NCBI GenBank assembly: GCA_951812305.1
Contig: CATOSB010000002.1
Span: 1,240,001-1,304,000, forward strand
Direction: 5' to 3'
DNA from: an uncultured Paracoccaceae bacterium
Lineage (GTDB): Bacteria; Pseudomonadota; Alphaproteobacteria; Rhodobacterales; Rhodobacteraceae
DNA: 64,000 bases
Shown piece after piece: positions 27,213-37,431 of this stretch (positions are counted from its first letter, which is position 1; each line of letters starts with the position of its first letter). The position numbers were made by a program, and so were the translations under genes. Under the pieces are notes generated by a model that was given only the letters and a program-made list of their open reading frames with translations, did not search any database and was not told the origin of the DNA.

Positions 27213-27592
27213 ATTTTCTTCGCGCCTTCCTTCCCGGCGTTTTGGTCCCCGGTGCAGCATTCGCGGAAGTGTGCGACAAGCTGCGGCCAGACTGGAGCGG
27301 TGGGCCAGTCTCGGCGTTTCAGGAACTCTTCAATCTTGCCGCAACTCCGCCGGCTTTGCTGTTGCTGGTCGTCTCAGCGCTCGTCATCCGGTTCAGGCAC
27401 CAGTGGGGTGCGTTGGCCGTCGTTGTGCTTTGGACCGTATATGCCAGCGCGTTGACGATGTTTGACCCAACCGGTCTGCGTGCACCTGCTTTGGTGGAAG
27501 GTTGTGTTGGTTCGCCCGCGCTTTTCATCGTGACGGTCGCAGCAATTTGCGTCGGTCTGATCCTCTACACCTCGCCGAAACCGAAGAGCTAG
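27209..27592 (+). CDS. Small membrane protein of unknown function
   Basis: This 127-aa protein has an N-terminal signal-like segment (MNFLRAFLPGVLVPGAAFAE) followed by three hydrophobic helices (around 45-62, 66-85 and 103-120). It starts with GTG overlapping the previous stop (GTGA). The family is not recognised. It is probably co-transcribed with dnaX and the preceding gene. Confidence 0.7.
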   Translation: MNFLRAFLPGVLVPGAAFAEVCDKLRPDWSGGPVSAFQELFNLAATPPALLLLVVSALVIRFRHQWGALAVVVLWTVYASALTMFDPTGLRAPALVEGCVGSPALFIVTVAAICVGLILYTSPKPKS

Positions 27593-27688
27593 TTTAACCG
27601 CGCGTTTGAACGGTCGGGAATTCCACCGTTTCGAAGATTGCCGGATTCCGGTAAGTATGGCGCGAAATCACCGCCTTGGAGCACGAAA

Positions 27689-28885
27689 ATGCAGGCACTT
27701 GCCGACACCGACCAGCTGGTCGCGGACAATGTGATTAGCGCCGATCAGGCCCGGATCATTGAGGCGCGCGCACGCGAGGCGATGGTCACCTTGGCGATCA
27801 ATGCTGTGCTGTGTTTCGGTATCATCGCCGCGACATTGGGGTTCATATTCTGGCTGGCTGATCCGGTTTCGGTCGCCGTTGTAGGGCTTTTGATGCTTGT
27901 GGGCGGCGTGTTGACCCTGACCAAAGGCAAAGAGGTCTATGGCATGTTCGGTAATGCCGCGGTTCTGATCGGCGCTGGGATGCTGTTGGGTGGCGCGTCT
28001 TTTGAGCTGATCGACAAATATGAAGATATTGCGGGCTGGGTCATGTTGCCTGTCGGCGCGATTGTCGTCGCAGTGATCTGGTTGCGGATGCGAACTGGTG
28101 CGCTGGCCAACGGCTTTGTGCTTGGTTCGATCCTGTTAGTGGGGCTGGCGATGCATCTGGTTGGCATTGGCATCCTAGCGGAACAGAATGATGTGACCGG
28201 CATCGCAAAGTCGTTGATCTTCCTTTATGCGGCAAGCGGACTGGCATTGGCCGGATGGTTCACGGATGTGCGGGTCGTCACAGCGCTTGCGATCGTGCCG
28301 TTCGCACAGGCACTGGAAACTGGGACTGGCTATTTCCATGCGGCGTATGTGTTCTACTCGCCAGAACCAACCATTTCGATCATTCAGATGACTGTGCTGA
28401 TCGCGGCTGGCCTATGGCTCGCGTTGCGCACGCCGGAGCGAACCGCCCGCCATGCCCGCGTCGCTGTGATGCTGGCCTTTGTCGTCGCCAATCTTTGTGC
28501 ACTGGTCGGATCGTTGTGGGGGGATGTCGTCGGCGAAACGATCTGGGGGCCGGATCGACGTGGCGACTTCGGTGGCGACTGGGAGGCGTTCCGCGCAGCG
28601 CGCGATCAGTTCCGCGCCAGCGCCACGCAGATTTCCGAAGGCGTCTATTCAATTCTCTGGGCTGTGGCGCTGGCGGTGATGATCTTCTGGGCGGCGCGGC
28701 GCAATCTTCGCGGGCTATTCAACGGCGCGCTGACTTTTGCGGCCATTCACGCCTATACGCAGCTGTTTGAAAGCTTTGGCGACGAGCCATTGGCCTATGT
28801 TATCGGCGGATTGGCCGCGATACCGTTGGCCTGGGGCATGTGGCGGCTGAATCAGCGGTTTCCGGCACCTGAGCCGGAAAGCTGA
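27689..28885 (+). CDS. Polytopic membrane protein (DUF2157/DUF4401-like)
   Basis: This 398-aa protein has about ten hydrophobic segments after a short soluble N-terminus (MQALADTDQLVADNVISADQ). The N-terminal helix plus stacked membrane segments resembles the DUF2157/DUF4401 group of uncharacterised bacterial membrane proteins. ATG 27689 is preferred over 27638. An inverted repeat GATAGGCG/CGCCTATC after the stop (about 28883-28922) may act as a terminator or attenuator before ybaB. Confidence 0.7.
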   Translation: MQALADTDQLVADNVISADQARIIEARAREAMVTLAINAVLCFGIIAATLGFIFWLADPVSVAVVGLLMLVGGVLTLTKGKEVYGMFGNAAVLIGAGMLLGGASFELIDKYEDIAGWVMLPVGAIVVAVIWLRMRTGALANGFVLGSILLVGLAMHLVGIGILAEQNDVTGIAKSLIFLYAASGLALAGWFTDVRVVTALAIVPFAQALETGTGYFHAAYVFYSPEPTISIIQMTVLIAAGLWLALRTPERTARHARVAVMLAFVVANLCALVGSLWGDVVGETIWGPDRRGDFGGDWEAFRAARDQFRASATQISEGVYSILWAVALAVMIFWAARRNLRGLFNGALTFAAIHAYTQLFESFGDEPLAYVIGGLAAIPLAWGMWRLNQRFPAPEPES

Positions 28886-28964
28886 TAGGCGCGCTCTTGC
28901 CCACGGCGGACAAGCCGCCTATCTAAGCCGCCAGCAACAAATATCGCAGAGGACGCGGATAAAC

Positions 28965-29309
28965 ATGTTCAAAGGATTGGGAAACCTCGGCGATATGGCC
29001 GGGATGATGAAGAAAGCCCAACAGATGCAGTCGGAAATGGCCGACATGCAGGAAAACCTGAAGAACATATCCGTAGTCGGTGAAAGCGGCGCAGGTCTGG
29101 TAAAGGCCACTGCAACCGCCAAAGGTGAATTGACGGCGCTTGATATCGACCCAACGATCTTCAACCCCGATGAAAAAGAAGTCGTCGAAGATCTGATCCT
29201 CGCCGCAATCAAGGATGCGCAAGCCAAGGCGCAACAGCGCAGCCATGACGAGATGCAGAAAGTTACCGAGGGGCTCGGGCTGCCGGCAGATTTCAAACTG
29301 CCATTTTAG
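28965..29309 (+). CDS. ybaB: YbaB/EbfC nucleoid-associated protein
   Basis: This 114-aa DNA-binding protein begins MFKGLGNLGDMAGMMKKAQQ, with the helical Met/Gln-rich N-terminus and central beta strands typical of YbaB. It contains VKATATAKGELTALDIDPTI. The usual order is dnaX-ybaB-recR. Here three other genes separate dnaX and ybaB, and a sulfatase gene occupies the position of recR. Confidence 0.95.
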   Translation: MFKGLGNLGDMAGMMKKAQQMQSEMADMQENLKNISVVGESGAGLVKATATAKGELTALDIDPTIFNPDEKEVVEDLILAAIKDAQAKAQQRSHDEMQKVTEGLGLPADFKLPF

Positions 29310-29315
29310 CCAGAA

Positions 29316-30660
29316 ATGACCGAACGCCCGAATGTCATCCTGATACTCGCCGATGATATGGGCTTTGCCGACCTCGGGTGCATGGGGTCGGAAATCCGCA
29401 CGCCTCATTTGGATGCGCTGGCGCAGGATGGCGCGGTTCTGACCTCGATGTATAACTGCGCACGGTGCTGTCCGACGCGCGCATCACTTCTTACAGGGCT
29501 TTACCCGCATGACGCGGGCATCGGGCATATGGGTGCTGACCTTGGAACACCCGCATATCAAGGATTTCTGCGCGAGGATGCGGCCACGATTGCCGAACAT
29601 CTGAAGGCTGACGGCTATCGCACTTTGATGTCAGGGAAATGGCATGTGATGCGTGAGAATGATGCGCTGCGGCCAGAAAGCTGGCGGCTTGGAGAACCGG
29701 GTTATCCCACCCCGAGACAGCGCGGATTTGACCGGTTTTTTGGCATTCTCGACGGCGCCGCGCATTACTTTTGGCCGCATTTTTTGATGGAAGACGATAC
29801 GCGTGTCACCGACATTCCGGATGATTTCTATTTCACCGACGCGATCACCGATAAGGCCATCGAGATGATCGACGAGGGCGAAGCACCCTTCTTTCTGTAT
29901 CTCGCCCATATCGCACCGCATTGGCCGCTTCACGCACCGCCAGATGACATTGCCCGTTACGACGGTGTTTACGCGAAAGGCTGGGACGCGATCCGCACCG
30001 CGCGACATGAACAGATGAACGCAAACGGCGTATTGCAATGTCCCTGGCAGATTTCTCCGCGTGATGGCGATGTTCACGCTTGGACGAATGAGCCGGAACC
30101 CGATTGGGAAGCTGCCAAAATGGCCACATACGCGGCGATGGTCGACCGGATGGATCAGTCCATCGGGCGCTTGATTGACCACCTGAAGGCAACCGGGCAG
30201 TTTGATAACACGCTGATCCTGTTCTTGTCTGACAATGGGGGCTGTGCAGAGTTCATGGCCGAAGATGGCTGGGCCCGGTTCTATCCCGATCGAACACATG
30301 ATGGACGCCGAATTACACTGGGCAACAGGCCGGATGTTGCGCCCGGCGACGCGCAGACATTCCAAAGTTATGACCGGCCGTGGGCGAATGTTTCAAACGC
30401 GCCGTTTCGACTGTTCAAACACTTTGTGCACGAAGGCGGAATTTCGACACCACTGATTGCACATTGGCCGGGTCATATTGAAAAAGGCGTTCATCACGAA
30501 CCCGCGCATGTGGCCGATATTTTGCCAACGGTTCTGGCAGCAACAGGTTCAAGTGCACTGTCAGAGCTGAACGGCAAACCCGCGCAATCAATTCAGGGCG
30601 AGAATTTCCTTTCGCTGTTGGTGGGCCAATCCTGGCACCGCGAACAACCGATCTTTTTTG
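29316..30660 (+). pseudogene. Sulfatase (arylsulfatase family), 5' part
   Basis: The N-terminal 448 codons of a type I sulfatase are present. The DD metal motif is at residues 13-14 (LILADDMGFADLG). The formylglycine signature C51-C-P-T-R is in CARCCPTRASLLTG, so the catalytic Cys is kept. HIAPHWPLHAP and LFLSDNGG are further family motifs. An IS66 element cuts the gene after QPIFF, with CTTTTTTG duplicated (30653-30660 and 32261-32268). Removing it restores a 1596-bp frame of 531 aa. The start is 6 bp after the ybaB stop. The C-terminal domain is detached, so activity is probably lost. Confidence 0.85.
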
Positions 30661-32260
30661 GTAACTCCCAAGCACCCCCCACGTTTGAGTGTTATTGTCA
30701 GTTTTATGGTGAGTCGAATTTGCCATTTTGCGCGTGTTTTTTTCTTTCTTGTCTGAATTCTGTGGCGCCGGGTTGATTTCTCTGAATCAGTGGTGGGATG
30801 GATCAGGTTGCCGCCCTTGAACAACTTCTCGCCACGGCTCTGCGTCGGATCGCTGAGCTTGAAGCTGCGTTGGCGAGCATGGCGGAAGAGATCACGGACC
30901 TGCGCCGACAGTTGGCCAAGAACAGCAGCAATAGCAGCAAGCCCCCTTCAAGTGATGGCCTGAAGAAGCCAGCCCCGCGCAGCCTGCGTGGCAAATCCGG
31001 AAAGAAAAGTGGCGGCCAAGTTGGCCACCGGGGCGACACCCTGCGCCAGACGTCAACACCCGACTTTGTCGAACGGCATGAGGCGACGCATTGCAGCGCC
31101 TGTCAGAGCGCCCTGACGGCGGAGATGGTGAAAGGGATCGAGAAGCGTCAGGTGTTCGACTTGCCTGCGCCACGCCTGGAGGTCACCGAGCATCAGGCGG
31201 CGGTTTATTGTTGCGACCATTGTCGAGCCACGACGACGGGTGGCTTTCCCGATGGCGTGGCCGCGCATGTGCAATATGGCACGCGCATGCGGGCAGTGGC
31301 GGTCTATTGCAATGTTCAGCAGCTGATACCCGAGGATCGGGTCTGCCAGCTTATGCGCGACCTGTTTGGGGCCACCAGCTTGTGCGCGGCCAGCGTGACC
31401 AACTGGACGCGCGGCGCGGCAAATAAGATGGGTGTCGTGGTTGAACACATTCTCGCCCGGCTTGCCGAAGGCGGCGTTCGGCATCTGGACGAGACCGGAC
31501 TTCGTGTTGCCGGCAAGCTGCACTGGCTGCACACGATCTGCGATACCGCCTTCACCCATTACCGCATCAGCGCCAAACGCGGTGCTGTTCCAACCTTCCT
31601 GACCGGCGGGACGATCATTCATGATCACTGGAAACCCTACTACGCCCATATGAGCGGAGTGGACGCCCACGCCCTCTGCGGGGCGCATCACTTGCGCGAA
31701 CTCAAGGCCATCGAAGAGATCGAAAAAGAGCCTTGGGCGACGGAGATGAGCGCAGTGCTTCATAGCGCCAATCAACTCAGATGCGCGGCTCAGGATCAAG
31801 GCGAGACCGAACTCCCGGAACTGGTTCGCCAGGGTATCGTCACCAGATACATGGCGATCCTCGCCAAGGGGCTCGCCTTCCACGAACGCCGGCCCCCGCT
31901 GGCCAAAAGCCCCGGCACCCGCGGCCGAAAAGCCAGGCGGCCAGGCCACAACCTGCTCCTCCGCCTGCGTGACTACCGCGATGACGTTTTGCGATTCATC
32001 GCCGACTTCGCGGTCCCATTCACAAACAATCAGGCCGAACAGGACCTGCGCATGATGAAGCTGCGCATGAAAATCTCGGGCACCTTCCGCACCCTCGAGG
32101 GCGCGCGGGTCTTCGCCGACATCAGGTCCGTCATCTCGACGGCCAGAAAACACCGGTTCAACATCCTGGAAATCCTGACCCTGTCACCACCTCAGATCAT
32201 CGCACGGCTCTGACGGAACAAAACCCCGCAACCCTATCGGACAGGGTGCTTGGGAGTTAC
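30661..32260 (+). mobile_element. IS66-family element, copy 3 (1600 bp)
   Basis: It has the same ends as the other copies, and the 8-bp duplication CTTTTTTG is on both sides. It lies in the same orientation as the sulfatase gene it interrupts. Confidence 0.95.
30798..32213 (+). CDS. tnpC: IS66-family transposase TnpC
   Basis: This is an intact 471-aa TnpC. It is distinguished from the other copies by TTTGGFPDG (others TTTAGFPDG), and like copy 2 it has HERRPP. All catalytic-region motifs (HLDETGLR, HDHWKPY, NNQAEQDLR) are kept. Confidence 0.95.
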   Translation: MDQVAALEQLLATALRRIAELEAALASMAEEITDLRRQLAKNSSNSSKPPSSDGLKKPAPRSLRGKSGKKSGGQVGHRGDTLRQTSTPDFVERHEATHCSACQSALTAEMVKGIEKRQVFDLPAPRLEVTEHQAAVYCCDHCRATTTGGFPDGVAAHVQYGTRMRAVAVYCNVQQLIPEDRVCQLMRDLFGATSLCAASVTNWTRGAANKMGVVVEHILARLAEGGVRHLDETGLRVAGKLHWLHTICDTAFTHYRISAKRGAVPTFLTGGTIIHDHWKPYYAHMSGVDAHALCGAHHLRELKAIEEIEKEPWATEMSAVLHSANQLRCAAQDQGETELPELVRQGIVTRYMAILAKGLAFHERRPPLAKSPGTRGRKARRPGHNLLLRLRDYRDDVLRFIADFAVPFTNNQAEQDLRMMKLRMKISGTFRTLEGARVFADIRSVISTARKHRFNILEILTLSPPQIIARL

Positions 32261-32268
32261 CTTTTTTG

Positions 32269-32519
32269 AACATGAAGGTAACGCCGCAGTCAGGTTGGGG
32301 CAGTTCAAATTGGTCCGGCTGCATGGCCGACCGTGGGAACTTTACGACATAGAGGCAGACCGCACCGAACTTTCGGACCTTGCCGGACAAAATGCTCCGT
32401 TGGAGCGCGAATTGCAGGGACAGTGGCAGGCTTGGGCCGATCAGGCGGGCGTTCTCGACTGGAGTGTCGTATTTCCAAAGCTGCTTGCCGCCTGGGGATT
32501 GCAAAGTGTGGACGGCTGA
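32269..32519 (+). pseudogene. Sulfatase, 3' part
   Basis: This piece encodes EHEGNAAVRLGQFKLVRLHG, then WELYDIEADRTELSDLAGQN and a stop at 32517-32519. This is the typical C-terminal subdomain of arylsulfatases. It is in frame with 29316-30660 once the IS66 and one duplication are removed. Confidence 0.85.
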
Positions 32520-32524
32520 CCCAA

Positions 32525-33616
32525 CTATGCGCAGACCCTGTCTGGAAACATCGCTGCCAATCCTTTGGCGCTGGCTTCAGATACGCCGCGCTCGGTAATC
32601 AACCCTGTCACCAGCCGCGCTGGGGTGACATCGAATGCTGGGTTTCGCGCGCCTGTTCTGTTCGGGGAAATCAGAATGTCGCCGATGGACCCATCCGGCA
32701 ACCGGCCCTGCACATGCGTCACTTCACGTTCATTGCGTTCCTCGATTGGCACGCCCGACAATCCGTCCTGTAGCGTCCAGTCGATTGTTGGCGAAGGCAG
32801 CGCGACATAAAACGGAACGCCGTTATCATGTGCCGCCAGCGCCTTAAGATACGTGCCGATCTTGTTGCAGACATCGCCTGCGGCGGTTGTGCGGTCGGTT
32901 CCGGTGATCACGAGGTCGACCTCGCCATGCTGCATCAAATGCCCGCCCGCGTTGTCGACGATCAGATCATGGCTCACGCCGTGTTCACCCAACTCCCAAG
33001 CCGTTAGTTGCGCGCCCTGATTTCGTGGTCGGGTTTCATCGACAAAGACATGAACCGGAATACCAGCATCGTGTGCCTGATAGATCGGGCTTGTTGCGGT
33101 TCCCCAGTCGACGGTCGCGATCCAGCCAGCGTTGCAGTGGGTCAGCACGTTCACGGGCTCGTCGCCTTTATCCGCCGCAATTTCCTTTATCAGCGCCAGC
33201 CCGTGCTCTCCGATCATTCGGTTGATCTCGACGTCTTCGTCACAAATCGCGGCTGCCTTTCGCCGCGCAGAATCCGCACGCTCGGATTCGGGAAGGGCTT
33301 TCAGCGTCGTTTGCATTTCGTCAAGCGCCCAGCGCAGGTTCACAGCTGTCGGGCGGGTTTCCAACAGCGCCTCGCTCACTTCATTCAGGTGACTATCTGA
33401 TGCGTCCCTCATCATCGCCTGCGCGACACCCCATGCCGCCGTCGCACCAATCAACGGTGCCCCACGGACCCACATGTCGCGGATGGCGGTTTGAAAATCC
33501 TCAAGCGTCGACAAAGTGGCAACTCGAAACTCGTGCGGAAGCCAACGCTGGTCGATAATGTGTACTTCTTCGTTCTCAACCCAAATTGAACGATATGCCC
33601 TGCCACCAACTTTCAT
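32525..33616 (-). CDS. mtnA: S-methyl-5-thioribose-1-phosphate isomerase
   Basis: This 363-aa enzyme of the methionine salvage pathway isomerises methylthioribose-1-phosphate to methylthioribulose-1-phosphate. Visible signatures are [28 protein letters not shown] with the catalytic Cys (about residue 160), [19 protein letters not shown], and [20 protein letters not shown] with the catalytic Asp. Length and domain order are normal. No other salvage genes (such as mtnP) are adjacent. It converges on the sulfatase gene. Confidence 0.94.
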   Translation of the reverse strand: MKVGGRAYRSIWVENEEVHIIDQRWLPHEFRVATLSTLEDFQTAIRDMWVRGAPLIGATAAWGVAQAMMRDASDSHLNEVSEALLETRPTAVNLRWALDEMQTTLKALPESERADSARRKAAAICDEDVEINRMIGEHGLALIKEIAADKGDEPVNVLTHCNAGWIATVDWGTATSPIYQAHDAGIPVHVFVDETRPRNQGAQLTAWELGEHGVSHDLIVDNAGGHLMQHGEVDLVITGTDRTTAAGDVCNKIGTYLKALAAHDNGVPFYVALPSPTIDWTLQDGLSGVPIEERNEREVTHVQGRLPDGSIGDILISPNRTGARNPAFDVTPARLVTGLITERGVSEASAKGLAAMFPDRVCA

Positions 33617-33708
33617 CGCGCGCCTCCAACTGTCGCGCGTATTTTACAGGGCATTCACGCCGGTTGCGCAAGTGAAAGACGAAAGACGTGCGCCCAGTGA
33701 TCGGTGTG

Positions 33709-34431
33709 TCAAAGCGGGCTTGGATACCGACGCGGAGCAAGGCTGGAATGGAACCAACTTACAAAACTTTCCATTGTGTAGATCGGCAGTTTTGTCGCAG
33801 CGCGGATGTCGGCGGCATAGGGGATCATGTTTGTGCATTCCAGCACCAACGCGCCGATGTTCGGGTGATCCGCAACCATCGCCACAGCCGCATCGACGTT
33901 GTCTTGCCGTGCAGCATCGACGTCCAGTTCCGGTTCGTTGTCGAGAATTGCGCGCGTGAACTCTCGCAATCCTTCGGTAGAGCCAATTGGCGTATCAATC
34001 GGCACCCCTGCCTTTTGCAAATGCGCGTCGGTCAACGTGGACCCCGAAATCGTTAAGACGCCCGCCACACGATCTTTCGGCAATGTTGCGTTCACCATCG
34101 CGACCTGCATCAATGACGAACTGGCAACCGGCACACCGACAGCCTCGGCCAATTCGTCCTGATATAGCGACAGAAACCCGCAATTGGTGGTGATCCCGTC
34201 GGCCCCGTCGGCGACAAGCTCGCAAGCGGCGTCGATGAAATTCTCCAACAAGCCTTCGGCACCTTTGCGCACAACACGGTCTGGCGAAGCGTCCGGGACA
34301 ACCTTGTAAAGCACCGGAAATGGCCAGGTCAAAGCGTTGCCCATATCACCGGGAATGCGCGGAAATCGCGCCTGAAGCATCAATATGCCTATTCTTGCGC
34401 CGTAAACCGATTTCCCACCCGAGACTATCAT
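33709..34431 (-). CDS. Aspartate/glutamate racemase family protein
   Basis: This 240-aa protein has the two-Cys layout of the Asp/Glu/hydantoin racemase superfamily: TTNCGFLSLYQ near residue 83 and LVLECTNMIPYA near residue 198. The N-terminus KSVYGARIGILMLQARFPR is unusual, but ADGITTNCGF is typical. Racemase activity is plausible; the substrate is not determinable. It lies upstream of mtnA on the same strand, 92 bp apart. Confidence 0.75.
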   Translation of the reverse strand: MIVSGGKSVYGARIGILMLQARFPRIPGDMGNALTWPFPVLYKVVPDASPDRVVRKGAEGLLENFIDAACELVADGADGITTNCGFLSLYQDELAEAVGVPVASSSLMQVAMVNATLPKDRVAGVLTISGSTLTDAHLQKAGVPIDTPIGSTEGLREFTRAILDNEPELDVDAARQDNVDAAVAMVADHPNIGALVLECTNMIPYAADIRAATKLPIYTMESFVSWFHSSLAPRRYPSPL

Positions 34432-34450
34432 TTCGGCAATATATGCACGG

Positions 34451-35269
34451 TCAATTCATGACAAAGTAGGGTTCGACCTCACCAAGGGACATCATCGATG
34501 TACCTTCGTAGCGGTACTCTTCACCATCGCCAGTGATGACTTGATATGGAAATCCACCCAATTCGCCCATTCTGAAAAAACTGCTGTCCGGCACGGGCAA
34601 CCCTTCCGCGATGTCATTGAATACGACGCTGACCTTGACCATTCCATCGATGAATTCTTCTCCATAATCGACATTGTCTGCATCCGTGACCCAGATCGTG
34701 TCGCCAGCGACCATCTTTTCACGCAACTCATGGCCACCCCGGTTTTCGGTTCTTCCAGTATCGACGACCAATTCCTTTTCCGGTTTCGGCATCGCGCCAA
34801 CTGAAGCGCCGACATCGCCAAGCCCAAGCTCACCGCGCAGCGTCTTCAGCGCCAGTATCTGTTGTTGGCGAGAAAGCGATCCCAACTGCTGTTCGATCAT
34901 CGGTAGAAGTTGCGCGGGCAAACCCTTTTTCAAAGCTTCGAGCTCCTCATCTCCGCCGCCGCCTGAACTGGCCCCACCAGAGGCACCGCCGGAGGGCGCA
35001 AATTGCGCAACCATCTGCCGCATACTCATCGGCTTTCCGTCGGGCCCAAGCACATAAATGTCATTGGATTCGAAATTCGTGACCATCTGGTCCTCTGTCC
35101 CCGGATTTATGACCACGCCTTTATCCGATATGATTATCCGGATGTCCTCATCAGCCGCACCATAACCCATATAGTCGTAGACATATGCCTCAGCCAATGC
35201 TGTCCCGGCGACTAATACCCCTGCCGTGGCAACGCCGGCGACACGTAAAATCATGTTCCTCACATCCAA
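34451..35269 (-). CDS. Exported protein of unknown function
   Basis: This 272-aa protein has a signal peptide (MDVRNMILRVAGVATAGVLV, cleavage after ALA-EA). A Gly/Ser-rich linker (SGGASGGASSGGGGDEE) sits near residues 92-108, and a Gln/Leu-rich helix (QLLPMIEQQLGSLSRQQQIL) follows. The family is not recognised. It is on the same strand as the von Willebrand A gene at 39701-41338. Without the nested IS block the two would be about 40 bp apart, so they probably formed one operon. Confidence 0.65.
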   Translation of the reverse strand: MDVRNMILRVAGVATAGVLVAGTALAEAYVYDYMGYGAADEDIRIIISDKGVVINPGTEDQMVTNFESNDIYVLGPDGKPMSMRQMVAQFAPSGGASGGASSGGGGDEELEALKKGLPAQLLPMIEQQLGSLSRQQQILALKTLRGELGLGDVGASVGAMPKPEKELVVDTGRTENRGGHELREKMVAGDTIWVTDADNVDYGEEFIDGMVKVSVVFNDIAEGLPVPDSSFFRMGELGGFPYQVITGDGEEYRYEGTSMMSLGEVEPYFVMN

Positions 35270-35330
35270 TTCCTTCTTAATAGGTAACTCCCAAGCACCC
35301 TGTCCGATAGGGTTGCGGGGTTTTGTTCCG

Positions 35331-35823
35331 TCAGAGCCGTGCGATGATCTGAGGTGGTGACAGGGTCAGGATTTCCAGGATGTTGAACCGGTGTTTTCTG
35401 GCCGTCGAGATGACGGACCTGATGTCGGCGAAGACCCGCGCGCCCTCGAGGGTGCGGAAGGTGCCCGAGATTTTCATGCGCAGCTTCATCATGCGCAGGT
35501 CCTGTTCGGCCTGATTGTTTGTGAATGGGACCGCGAAGTCGGCGATGAATCGCAAAACGTCATCGCGGTAGTCACGCAGGCGGAGGAGCAGGTTGTGGCC
35601 TGGCCGCCTGGCTTTTCGGCCGCGGGTGCCGGGGCTTTTGGCCAGCGGGGGCCGGCGTTCGTGGAAGGCGAGCCCCTTGGCGAGGATCGCCATGTATCTG
35701 GTGACTATACCCTGGCGAACCAGTTCCGGGAGTTCGGTCTCGCCTTGATCCTGAGCCGCGCATCTGAGCTGATTGGCGCTATGAAGCACTGCGCTCATCT
35801 CCGTCGCCCAAGGCTCTTTTTCG
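35331..35823 (-). pseudogene. tnpC: tnpC of IS66 copy A, 3' fragment
   Basis: This is the C-terminal part of TnpC from EPWATEMSAV onward to the stop. The insertion of copy B cut it off from its N-terminal part at 38623-39553. Confidence 0.85.
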
Positions 35824-37423
35824 GTAACTCCCAAGCACCCTGTCCGATAGGGTTGCGGGGTTTTGTTCCGTCAGAGCCGTGCGATGATCTGAGGTGGTGA
35901 CAGGGTCAGGATTTCCAGGATGTTGAACCGGTGTTTTCTGGCCGTCGAGATGACGGACCTGATGTCGGCGAAGACCCGCGCGCCCTCGAGGGTGCGGAAG
36001 GTGCCCGAGATTTTCATGCGCAGCTTCATCATGCGCAGGTCCTGTTCGGCCTGATTGTTTGTGAATGGGACCGCGAAGTCGGCGATGAATCGCAAAACGT
36101 CATCGCGGTAGTCACGCAGGCGGAGGAGCAGGTTGTGGCCTGGCCGCCTGGCTTTTCGGCCGCGGGTGCCGGGGCTTTTGGCCAGCGGGGGCTGGCGTTC
36201 GTGGAAGGCGAGCCCCTTGGCGAGGATCGCCATGTATCTGGTGACTATACCCTGGCGAACCAGTTCCGGGAGTTCGGTCTCGCCTTGATCCTGAGCCGCG
36301 CATCTGAGCTGATTGGCGCTATGAAGCACTGCGCTCATCTCCGTCGCCCAAGGCTCTTTTTCGATCTCTTCGATGGCCTTGAGTTCGCGCAAGTGATGCG
36401 CCCCGCAGAGGGCGTGGGCGTCCACTCCGCTCATATGGGCGTAGTAGGGTTTCCAGTGATCATGAATGATCGTCCCGCCGGTCAGGAAGGTTGGAACAGC
36501 ACCGCGTTTGGCGCTGATGCGGTAATGGGTGAAGGCGGTATCGCAGATCGTGTGCAGCCAGTGCAGCTTGCCGGCAACACGAAGTCCGGTCTCGTCCAGA
36601 TGCCGAACGCCGCCTTCGGCAAGCCGGGCGAGAATGTGTTCAACCACGACACCCATCTTATTTGCCGCGCCGCGCGTCCAGTTGGTCACGCTGGCCGCGC
36701 ACAAGCTGGTGGCCCCAAACAGGTCGCGCATAAGCTGGCAGACCCGATCCTCGGGTATCAGCTGCTGAACATTGCAATAGACCGCCACTGCCCGCATGCG
36801 CGTGCCATATTGCACATGCGCGGCCACGCCATCGGGAAAGCCAGCCGTCGTCGTGGCTCGACAATGGTCGCAACAATAAACCGCCGCCTGATGCTCGGTG
36901 ACCTCCAGGCGTGGCGCAGGCAAGTCGAACACCTGACGCTTCTCGATCCCTTTCACCATCTCCGCCGTCAGGGCGCTCTGACAGGCGCTGCAATGCGTCG
37001 CCTCATGCCGTTCGACAAAGTCGGGTGTTGACGTCTGGCGCAGGGTGTCGCCCCGGTGGCCAACTTGGCCGCCACTTTTCTTTCCGGATTTGCCACGCAG
37101 GCTGCGCGGGGCTGGCTTCTTCAGGCCATCACTTGAAGGGGGCTTGCTGCTATTGCTGCTGTTCTTGGCCAACTGTCGGCGCAGGTCCGTGATCTCTTCC
37201 GCCATGCTCGCCAACGCAGCTTCAAGCTCAGCGATCCGACGCAGAGCCGTGGCGAGAAGTTGTTCAAGGGCGGCAACCTGATCCATCCCACCACTGATTC
37301 AGAGAAATCAACCCGGCGCCACAGAATTCAGACAAGAAAGAAAAAAACACGCGCAAAATGGCAAATTCGACTCACCATAAAACTGACAATAACACTCAAA
37401 CGTGGGGGGTGCTTGGGAGTTAC
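35824..37423 (-). mobile_element. IS66-family element, copy B (1600 bp, inside copy A)
   Basis: This is a complete IS66 inserted in copy A, with CTTTTTCG at 35816-35823 and 37424-37431. It has the same HERQPP variant as copy 1, suggesting it comes from that lineage rather than from copy A (HERRPP). Confidence 0.95.
35871..37286 (-). CDS. tnpC: IS66-family transposase TnpC
   Basis: This is an intact 471-aa TnpC of copy B. Its protein sequence reads the same as that of 1015-2430, including HERQPP. It can potentially supply transposase to all IS66 copies here. Confidence 0.95.
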   Translation of the reverse strand: MDQVAALEQLLATALRRIAELEAALASMAEEITDLRRQLAKNSSNSSKPPSSDGLKKPAPRSLRGKSGKKSGGQVGHRGDTLRQTSTPDFVERHEATHCSACQSALTAEMVKGIEKRQVFDLPAPRLEVTEHQAAVYCCDHCRATTTAGFPDGVAAHVQYGTRMRAVAVYCNVQQLIPEDRVCQLMRDLFGATSLCAASVTNWTRGAANKMGVVVEHILARLAEGGVRHLDETGLRVAGKLHWLHTICDTAFTHYRISAKRGAVPTFLTGGTIIHDHWKPYYAHMSGVDAHALCGAHHLRELKAIEEIEKEPWATEMSAVLHSANQLRCAAQDQGETELPELVRQGIVTRYMAILAKGLAFHERQPPLAKSPGTRGRKARRPGHNLLLRLRDYRDDVLRFIADFAVPFTNNQAEQDLRMMKLRMKISGTFRTLEGARVFADIRSVISTARKHRFNILEILTLSPPQIIARL

Positions 37424-37431
37424 CTTTTTCG

